In this document: positions 1-4,870 of the stretch, piece after piece | Layout: each line of letters opens with the position of its first letter | How positions within the stretch are numbered: the stretch's first letter is position 1 | Source of the DNA: Glaciecola sp047637355 | Lineage (GTDB): Bacteria > Pseudomonadota > Gammaproteobacteria > Enterobacterales > Alteromonadaceae | Length of the DNA stretch: 5,697 nt | Assembly: GCA_047637355.1 (NCBI GenBank) | Contig: JBLIKA010000156.1 | Coordinates: 1-5,697 of the forward strand | Direction: 5' to 3' | Program-made: the position numbers and the translations under genes | Notes under the pieces: model-generated | Told to the model about the DNA's origin: nothing | Databases searched by the model: none | What the model saw: the letters and a program-made list of their open reading frames with translations, nothing else

Positions 1-512
1 ATATTCATTGGTATTGCGCTTAATAATGCAATTTTAGGATTATTCTCATCTAACTTATACACTGGATTTACTGCCAAAAAAGCATTAAACACTTGCATAA
101 CTTTACCATCAAGCAATCCTAAATTACCGGTAAAACCACCTGCGTTAATACTTGAGACGAGTAGTTTTATATTGCGTAAAAAAATGGCTTTTTTCTCGCT
201 ATCGTAAAAAGGACTGCCCTCTATCTGTAAGCTCAAACGTATTGGATATTCCAACAAAAACGCATTAACTACAGCGTTTGAATCAATGTCTAGCACAACC
301 ACGTCACGATTATCGGGACCAATATTTACACTTAAATTATTTACTGAAAACTCAACTGGCAAGCCTTTTAAGTTTATTTCTTCTCTCAACTTTGGTAGTT
401 GTTGCGTCAATACAGATTCTAACTGTGAGTTGGTAAGTGAATAAACAGATAACCCTTGGGTGCTGCTGCATGCAGTTAAAAATAAAGCAGTAACAATAAG
501 CAAAATTCTCAT
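1..512 (-). CDS. DUF1439 (YceB-like) lipoprotein, 3' end cut by window edge
   Basis: Reading the minus strand from the ATG at 512 gives 170 codons with no stop before the left edge, so the C-terminus is missing. The N-terminus is a short lipoprotein signal: MRILLIVTALFLTAC, with lipobox L12-T13-A14-C15, so the mature protein should be lipidated on Cys15 and anchored in a membrane. The body is mixed alpha/beta. A segment around residues 105-140 (KKAIFLRNIKLL, then KVMQVFNAFL) matches my memory of E. coli YceB (KGAIFLKEMEVV, QTVMQTLLPYL), the type member of DUF1439. YceB is about 186 residues, so probably only some 15-20 are lost here. The molecular function of the family is not established; it is a small periplasm-facing lipoprotein. 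Serines at positions +2 and +3 after Cys give no inner-membrane Asp retention signal, so outer-membrane sorting is likely. A Shine-Dalgarno AAAGG sits 6 bases before the ATG. Confidence 0.85.
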   Translation of the reverse strand, partial: MRILLIVTALFLTACSSTQGLSVYSLTNSQLESVLTQQLPKLREEINLKGLPVEFSVNNLSVNIGPDNRDVVVLDIDSNAVVNAFLLEYPIRLSLQIEGSPFYDSEKKAIFLRNIKLLVSSINAGGFTGNLGLLDGKVMQVFNAFLAVNPVYKLDENNPKIALLSAIPMN

Positions 513-518
513 AAAAAA

Positions 519-523
519 CCTTT
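519..523 (-). promoter_or_regulatory. Ribosome binding site of the DUF1439 lipoprotein gene
   Basis: On the minus strand AAAGG is followed by six T and then the ATG at 512. This fixes the start that gives a complete lipoprotein signal sequence. Confidence 0.6.
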
Positions 524-548
524 ATATTGTATAAACGGAGATAGTCAA
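521..548 (-). promoter_or_regulatory. Possible sigma70-like promoter overlapping the lipoprotein RBS
   Basis: Minus-strand TTGACT (543-548) and TATAAA (521-526) each match the sigma70 consensus at 5 of 6 bases and are 16 bases apart. The -10 box overlaps the Shine-Dalgarno, and transcription would begin within a base or two of the ATG at 512. The hexamers are good but the position is odd, so this may be a chance match in AT-rich DNA or a leaderless start. No better promoter was seen in 549-667. Confidence 0.3.
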
Positions 549-607
549 AAAGCATCGGTATCTTAAGTAGTAATAGTAACCAATATCCTGTTATCTTTAA
601 ATCAACT

Positions 608-656
608 CAAGCAAGTAGCTGCAATTATAAGTTTATTTTTAGCGGCCTATTGCTTG
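608..656 (-). other. Bulged stem-loop after the crotonase gene
   Basis: A perfect 7-bp inverted repeat, CAAGCAA (608-614) and TTGCTTG (650-656), can be extended inward by about seven more pairs (616-622 with 642-649) if one base on each side is bulged and one G-U pair is allowed. This leaves an AT-rich loop of about 19 bases. On the minus strand it begins 11 bases after the TAA stop of the crotonase gene at 668-670. It could be a 3' mRNA structure or weak terminator, but no clear U-run follows on either strand. Confidence 0.4.
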
Positions 657-667
657 TGAAATCCCTG

Positions 668-1357
668 TTATAAACTGCCGCCTTTATCATTCTCTATTGC
701 CACATCAAGTCTTTTAAGTAAATCAGCTCTCGCTTTTAACTTCGTATTATAGTGAGCCCTCATGTCTAACTTTGTCATAGCTTGTGCTATAAAGTTAACT
801 GTTGGCAAAAATTCAGATTCACTCACTACTTTATCCAAAAAGCCCATGGTAATAGCGTCTTGTGGCGACACCATTTCAGCTAAAATAACACTGCGGTTAA
901 AGAATACAGGTGCTAAGCGACCTCTGGCTAACTCAACACCAGCATCATGCATGCTCATACCAATAGCAACTTCGTTTAAGCCTATTTTGAAGTTGCCTTC
1001 AACACCTATTCTATAATCGGCAGAAAGTAGTAAAAACGCACCTTTTGCGACAGCATGGCCAGGACAAGCGACTAATACAGGAAACGGAAATGAGAGCAGT
1101 CTTCTAGATAAAGTAGAGCCTTTCTCAACTAACTGCATCGCAGCGCTCATGCTCTCTCGCATCACGTTCAAGTCATATCCACCAGAAAGCATGCCGGGTT
1201 TACCCGTTATAACAACAACCGCTTTTGCCTCTTGTGCTTCGTCAAGGGCTTGGTTTATTTCCTCAATAACTTGATGAGAAATTGCGTTCACTTTACCGTT
1301 TTGAATGGTGATGGTTGCAACCTGATTTTCAATTTGAATAGCAACAACGTTAGTCAC
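668..1357 (-). CDS. Crotonase-fold protein, enoyl-CoA isomerase/hydratase-like
   Basis: A 229-residue crotonase-superfamily protein, shorter than usual hydratases (about 255-290). The N-terminal beta strands (VAIQIENQVATITIQ, residues 5-19) are typical. The first oxyanion-hole segment is TGKPGMLSGGYDL (51-63) and the second is PGHAVAKGAFLLLSADYRIG (99-118). In enoyl-CoA hydratase the first catalytic Glu (rat Glu144) lies in the second segment; here that place is Phe108. The second Glu (rat Glu164) is kept as Glu129 in KIGLNEVAIGM, which closely resembles IGLNETQLGI of mitochondrial delta3,delta2-enoyl-CoA isomerase as I recall it. A single-Glu site favours isomerase over hydratase chemistry, acting on acyl-CoA in the cytoplasm, perhaps in unsaturated fatty-acid oxidation; a thioesterase-like role is also possible. 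The start is GTG, chosen because of a strong AGGAG 6 bases upstream and because the first strand begins here. Only the superfamily call is firm. Confidence 0.9.
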   Translation of the reverse strand: MTNVVAIQIENQVATITIQNGKVNAISHQVIEEINQALDEAQEAKAVVVITGKPGMLSGGYDLNVMRESMSAAMQLVEKGSTLSRRLLSFPFPVLVACPGHAVAKGAFLLLSADYRIGVEGNFKIGLNEVAIGMSMHDAGVELARGRLAPVFFNRSVILAEMVSPQDAITMGFLDKVVSESEFLPTVNFIAQAMTKLDMRAHYNTKLKARADLLKRLDVAIENDKGGSL

Positions 1358-1363
1358 GTGTTT

Positions 1364-1368
1364 CTCCT
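1364..1368 (-). promoter_or_regulatory. Ribosome binding site that fixes a GTG start
   Basis: Minus-strand AGGAG lies 6 bases before the GTG at 1355-1357. No in-frame ATG lies near this position and the next methionines would remove the conserved first beta strands, so this site decides the non-ATG start of the crotonase gene. Confidence 0.75.
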
Positions 1369-1440
1369 ATTAGTTACATCTGGGGATTTAATATAATTTT
1401 CAATAGACTCTCATTTTAATCTATCAAAATTTGACTCTAA

Positions 1441-1477
1441 GCAACATTGTAAATTTACAATGTTGCGCTTTTTTCTT
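1441..1477. terminator. Perfect 26-bp palindrome plus T-run: plus-facing terminator or operator
   Basis: Positions 1441-1453 (GCAACATTGTAAA) are the exact reverse complement of 1454-1466, a perfect palindrome with no spacer. As RNA it would form a 10-bp stem with an AAAUUU loop. On the plus strand GC and then six T (1469-1474), C and TT follow, as in an intrinsic terminator. On the minus strand, the direction of both flanking genes, the tail is TTAGAGTC with no U-run. It therefore faces the wrong way to end the response-regulator transcript efficiently. It lies 84 bases upstream of the crotonase GTG, so a dimeric repressor operator is an alternative. The rest of 1358-1577 shows only AT-rich DNA, no convincing promoter hexamers, and a short richer-GC stretch near 1545-1600. 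Confidence 0.6.
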
Positions 1478-1577
1478 AATATGACTGTTAAATGATTTTT
1501 TTTGCAGGGATCACACACGCCTAACATAAAGATCTCGAAAATGAATATATCAAGGCCATTGCGGGCGAGGCTATCTC

Positions 1578-2219
1578 CTATTCCAAGGACATTAGCTGTT
1601 TAAAAATAACGCCCGCTTGGGTTCTGTTGTTAACTTTCAACTTTCGTAAACACGCTGAGGCGTGTTGCTTGACCGTACTTTCTGAAATATCTAATTCATA
1701 GGCTATCTGTTTATTTAACAATCCGTCAGCCATCATCCTTAGTACTTTTAATTGATGAGGGGTTAATTGCTCAATCCGTTGCAAGGCATCATTACTGTCA
1801 ATTGCCCCCTGTTCACCTAGATGAGTTAAGTTTTTAGGTAACCACTCATTACCATTAAGAACATCTGATACGGCTTCGTTTATAGACTCCAAAGAAGTCG
1901 ATTTTGGAATAAATGCACTCGCTCCTAATTGTAATACTTTGACAATCAGTGACGGGGTTTCTTCCGCAGACACAACCACAATCAGAATATTTGGAAACTC
2001 GGCCCTAATTTGACTTAAGCCAGCCAATCCCGAATTACCAGGCATTTTTAGATCCAAAAAAAGCAAATCAATATCATCATGTAAATTTAGTTGTTTCATG
2101 GTGGAATGAAAATCAGCAGATTCTAGTAAGCCATCACCTAAGACATCGCTTAACGCCTGCTTTAACGCATTTCTGAATAAAGGATGATCGTCAGCAATTA
2201 ACGCTTTGATTTTTTCCAT
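1578..2219 (-). CDS. NarL/FixJ-family (LuxR-type) response regulator
   Basis: A 213-residue two-domain transcription factor of normal family length. The receiver domain (about 1-122) has the acidic pair Asp10-Asp11 in ALIADDHPLFR, the phospho-acceptor Asp56 in LLFLDLKMPG, Ser84 in VVVSAEE and Lys106 in AFIPK, so all phosphorylation residues are present. A linker leads to the LuxR/GerE helix-turn-helix (about 148-208): LTPHQLKVLRMMADGLLNKQ, then IAYELDISESTVKQHASACL. On phosphorylation by a partner kinase it should bind promoters as a dimer. No histidine kinase is in the window, so it is an orphan as far as can be seen. The receiver (HDDIDLLFLDLKMPG) reminds me of the ErdR/AgmR/CrbR group that controls use of acetate, alcohols and other small carbon sources; this is from memory and tentative. 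There is no good Shine-Dalgarno: only AAGG 14 bases before the ATG. No ATG, GTG or TTG codon is seen in frame in the roughly 60 bases upstream. A separate promoter is listed at 2255-2283. Confidence 0.93.
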   Translation of the reverse strand: MEKIKALIADDHPLFRNALKQALSDVLGDGLLESADFHSTMKQLNLHDDIDLLFLDLKMPGNSGLAGLSQIRAEFPNILIVVVSAEETPSLIVKVLQLGASAFIPKSTSLESINEAVSDVLNGNEWLPKNLTHLGEQGAIDSNDALQRIEQLTPHQLKVLRMMADGLLNKQIAYELDISESTVKQHASACLRKLKVNNRTQAGVIFKQLMSLE

Positions 2220-2254
2220 GTCGAAAGATGATGCCTTAATATGTTTAAGCTTGA

Positions 2255-2283
2255 ATAGTAGAGGGTGTTAAATTAAGAGTCAA
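2255..2283 (-). promoter_or_regulatory. Sigma70-like promoter of the response regulator gene
   Basis: On the minus strand TTGACT (2278-2283, 5 of 6 consensus bases) is followed by a 17-base spacer and TACTAT (2255-2260, 4 of 6). Transcription would start near 2248, giving a leader of about 29 bases before the ATG at 2219. It lies downstream of the receptor terminator, which supports independent transcription of the regulator. Confidence 0.6.
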
Positions 2284-2327
2284 TTTGAAAAGAGTGAAAG
2301 ATTTTATTCTCCTTTGTCTTCTTCATT

Positions 2328-2356
2328 AAAAAAACAAAAAAGGGGCCGAAGCCCCT
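2328..2356 (-). terminator. Intrinsic terminator of the TonB-dependent receptor gene
   Basis: The minus strand reads AGGGGC-TTCG-GCCCCT (2341-2356), a 6-bp GC-rich stem closed by a stable UUCG tetraloop, then a long T-run broken by one G (2328-2340). It begins 16 bases after the receptor stop codon at 2373-2375. This is a textbook Rho-independent terminator and separates the receptor from the response regulator downstream. Confidence 0.95.
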
Positions 2357-2372
2357 AAAGGACAAACGAAAC

Positions 2373-4664
2373 CTAGAATCGGTAGCCTACTGTTAAATGA
2401 ACCGTTCTTGGGTCACCGTAATAGCCAATCAGTGTGAAATCGCCACCTAAACCAGGTAATAGAGACCCATCATCCGCTACACCAACGAAATCATAACCTC
2501 CAACTAAGTATTCTTCATCTGTGAGGTTCTTACCATGTAAGCTAGCATACCAATCACCCTCAACACTCTCCCAATTGATACTCACATTAAATAGACCATA
2601 TGCTTCTTGTTCTAACAATGTGCTGGTTTCAAACAGCAAATAGTCGCCTCTATGGTAGTACCCTGCGTTCATCGTAAAATCACCAACACTTGACTCAATT
2701 AGGTAATTAGCCGATAAATTGACTGTTTGGTTAGGTGTATTTGCTAAACCAATTAGTGGTGGGACAGAGTTGTTTTTCTCAATCTTCTCATCAATGTAAC
2801 CATATGAAAGGTTGAAAGTAAGATAATCGCTAGCAACATACGTCACTTCAGCTTCAATGCCTTTTGCCGAGGTTGCCGCTACGTTTCGCAACACTTGCTG
2901 TAAATCAGTAGCACTGTTACCTTCACCTAGACCAACGTATTGACGGTCTTTGTGATCAAGTGAGAACAACGTTACGTTGGTTCTGAAATTGTCATTCCAA
3001 TCAGCTTTTATACCCACTTCATATGTATCAACAATTTCAGGGTTAACGCCATCTTCGTTAACTGTCGCCCTTGGGTTAAATGTACCTGACTTGAAACCTT
3101 GCGAAAAGCTGGCGAATAGCATCATGTTATCAGCAGCCTGATACTCGACACCTAAACGTGGCGTAAAACGGGTCCAGTTTTCAGTTTTTGGTGCATCGAG
3201 TGCGCCATCACCGTTGCTATCACTGCCTAGAACTGTTGGCACGAGTTGACCGTCTGGTCGCGTGTAACCAGGGATCCAGCTAGACTGAGGATAGACGTTA
3301 TCAAATATCAAACCATTGTTTACAATCGCGGTCTTGTCTTCGTCTGTATATCTGCCACCTACTGTCATCGACAATTCGTCAGTCACTTGGAAAGTGGCTT
3401 GAGAGTATATAGCCCAACTCTCAGCGTTGTTGCACCCAGTTACTTCTCGAGTCAAACCAGGAGTGCCAAAAGCAGCGCGACCTAAGAAGCCAAGAATGGC
3501 ATCAAAGTTACCGCAAGACTCACCATCATATAAATATACGCCGCTGACAACATTGAAGCTGTCACCTGCGTAGTTCATTTGCAGTTCGTGTGTCGTGTTG
3601 TCATCCGAGTACTCAGCGGGTACATCAAATATATCTAATGCGGTATTGTCAAAATCAATATTGGTTGGTGAATAGCTTTCACGATATGAACCAATATATT
3701 TGAATTCCACTGCATCACTGTAATCGTAGCGAAGCATTAAGCTGTAACCCTCTAATTCAACTAAGTTTGATGTAGGCAAGCTGGTATATGAATTGTAAAC
3801 GCTATCTGGTACTGGCGCATCAGTCAATATACTTGGTAATAGACGGAAGCCTCCTTTTGCGTTTGAAGTGTCTCTAGTTTTATCCCAATTAAACTTCACA
3901 AAAAGGGCGTCAGATGCTCTAAATTCGACATCCACTCGGGCTGCCCATAACTCTTTATTGTAGTTTTCACGATCTTGATTTGGTAGTGCTGATTGTAGAA
4001 ACTTACCAAAACCTTCGCGATTCAAGTCTGCAAAACCGAAACCAACATAAAGCTTGTCATCAATAACAGGTAACTGTCCGGTTAATTTAAGATCACGCTG
4101 CGAGTAGCTGCCTATTGTTGCTTGCGCGTTAAACTCTGTGCCACCTGTCATTTCTTTGGTGACATATTTTATAGCACCACCAATCGTATTTTTGCCATAC
4201 AGAGTCCCTTGAGGACCTCGAAGGACTTCTATTCTTTCAACATCAATTAAGTCCAATACAGCACCTTGAGGGCGAGCCATATAAACATCATCAATATAGA
4301 TCCCAACACCGGGTTCATAGCCCCACAATGGGTCTTGCTGACCTACACCGCGAATGAAAGCAGTTAACGTTGAGTTAGTACCACGGCTAGTTTGTAATGT
4401 TGTGTTCGGTGAAAATTGTTGTATTTCAGTAATAACCGAAATACCCTTTTCACTGAGTTCTTTGGCACCTATTGAAGTTACCGATATCGGCACTTCCTGC
4501 AAATTTTCTGATGTTTTACGTGCGGTTACTTCAATTCTTTCTAGTTTACTTTCTTTAATTTCTTGTGTTTCTTGCGCTTGAACTTGCGCCCCTATCGACA
4601 AAGCGGCACTCACTGCTAATGCGCACAGCGCAAGTTGAGGTTTTTTATTTATTATTGTTTTCAT
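2373..4664 (-). CDS. TonB-dependent outer-membrane receptor
   Basis: A 763-residue TonB-dependent receptor, a complete 22-strand barrel transporter by length. Residues 1-30 form a Sec signal peptide (basic MKTIINKK, then a hydrophobic core, cleavage near VQA-QET). A TonB-box-like stretch, ERIEVTARK, is at 42-50. The plug domain spans about 53-170, with VPISVT (58-63), IRGVGQQ (104-110), GIYIDDVYMARPQGAV (121-136) and VERIEVLRGPQGTLYGKNT (142-160). The barrel follows and ends in LTVGYRF with the terminal Phe used by the BAM machinery; KNLTDEEYLVGG (712-723) is the usual penultimate motif. No N-terminal STN signalling domain is present, so it does not look like a FecA-type transcription-signalling receptor. 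Predicted loops carry Cys384 and Cys411, a possible disulfide, and a DxNxDGxLD calcium-type loop at 482-490. The substrate cannot be read from the sequence: siderophores, vitamins and plant or algal compounds are all possible, and the divergent GntP permease hints at an organic acid or its conjugate. It has a strong Shine-Dalgarno and its own terminator, so it is probably monocistronic. Confidence 0.96.
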   Translation of the reverse strand: MKTIINKKPQLALCALAVSAALSIGAQVQAQETQEIKESKLERIEVTARKTSENLQEVPISVTSIGAKELSEKGISVITEIQQFSPNTTLQTSRGTNSTLTAFIRGVGQQDPLWGYEPGVGIYIDDVYMARPQGAVLDLIDVERIEVLRGPQGTLYGKNTIGGAIKYVTKEMTGGTEFNAQATIGSYSQRDLKLTGQLPVIDDKLYVGFGFADLNREGFGKFLQSALPNQDRENYNKELWAARVDVEFRASDALFVKFNWDKTRDTSNAKGGFRLLPSILTDAPVPDSVYNSYTSLPTSNLVELEGYSLMLRYDYSDAVEFKYIGSYRESYSPTNIDFDNTALDIFDVPAEYSDDNTTHELQMNYAGDSFNVVSGVYLYDGESCGNFDAILGFLGRAAFGTPGLTREVTGCNNAESWAIYSQATFQVTDELSMTVGGRYTDEDKTAIVNNGLIFDNVYPQSSWIPGYTRPDGQLVPTVLGSDSNGDGALDAPKTENWTRFTPRLGVEYQAADNMMLFASFSQGFKSGTFNPRATVNEDGVNPEIVDTYEVGIKADWNDNFRTNVTLFSLDHKDRQYVGLGEGNSATDLQQVLRNVAATSAKGIEAEVTYVASDYLTFNLSYGYIDEKIEKNNSVPPLIGLANTPNQTVNLSANYLIESSVGDFTMNAGYYHRGDYLLFETSTLLEQEAYGLFNVSINWESVEGDWYASLHGKNLTDEEYLVGGYDFVGVADDGSLLPGLGGDFTLIGYYGDPRTVHLTVGYRF

Positions 4665-4669
4665 TGTGT

Positions 4670-4675
4670 CCCCTT
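4670..4675 (-). promoter_or_regulatory. Ribosome binding site of the TonB-dependent receptor
   Basis: Minus-strand AAGGGG sits 5 bases before the ATG at 4664, at good spacing. It supports this start, which also gives a complete signal peptide. Confidence 0.7.
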
Positions 4676-4714
4676 AAAGGTTTTTCTTTAGGTAGCGTTA
4701 ACTAATTATTCTTG

Positions 4715-4781
4715 CTAGTAATAGCGGTCTAGTACTAATTTAAGGTAAAAAAGCCAAAAGGTAACTAGTACCATCGTACTA
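4715..4781. promoter_or_regulatory. Operator-like repeats in the divergent receptor/permease promoter region
   Basis: The 206-base gap between the divergent genes contains CTAGTA (4715-4720), the perfect palindrome TAGTACTA (4730-4737), and a spaced inverted repeat TAGTAC-CATC-GTACTA (4766-4781). All share the half-site TAGTA(C). Palindromic sites with this kind of core are typical of dimeric repressors; TAGT...ACTA fits the loose TnGT-ACnA pattern of FadR-type GntR regulators, although without the usual central spacer. A weak plus-strand promoter, TTGCTA (4712-4717) with ACTAAT 16 bases on, would overlap the first two sites. No regulator gene of that type lies in the window. The remainder of 4665-4870 shows only ribosome binding sites and AT-rich DNA. 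Confidence 0.45.
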
Positions 4782-4858
4782 TGGGCAACCCAGCACTTAT
4801 GTATCAGACTTGGTGCTAGCTAAGTAGTCTGCGGTCACAGATTTTTAACTCGGCAATT

Positions 4859-4863
4859 AGGAA
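4859..4863 (+). promoter_or_regulatory. Ribosome binding site of the GntP-family permease
   Basis: AGGAA lies 7 bases before the ATG at 4871. It supports this start, after which the first membrane segment begins at once. Confidence 0.6.
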
Positions 4864-4870
4864 AAAAATA

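Noticed and set aside
352..555. Minus-strand open frame of 67 codons over the lipoprotein start.
   Set aside because: It is a different frame of the same strand; the lipoprotein frame has a lipobox, a ribosome binding site and family similarity.
762..1016. Plus-strand open frame of 84 codons opposite the crotonase gene.
   Set aside because: It overlaps conserved crotonase motifs on the other strand and its translation looks like a shadow frame.
1541..1603. Twenty-codon plus-strand ORF starting with ATG in the spacer.
   Set aside because: It is too short, lacks a ribosome binding site and runs into the antisense of the response regulator.
1561..1616. Inverted repeat GCGGGCG (1561-1567) and CGCCCGC (1610-1616) near the response-regulator stop, as a terminator.
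   Set aside because: The arms are 42 bases apart, one lies inside the coding sequence, and no T-run follows on the minus strand.
4354..4581. Plus-strand open frame of 75 codons inside the receptor gene.
   Set aside because: It is antisense to the conserved plug domain of the receptor, shows no family signature and has no ribosome binding site.
4792..4817. Inverted repeat AGCAC / GTGCT in the divergent region.
   Set aside because: Five-base arms 16 bases apart are expected by chance.
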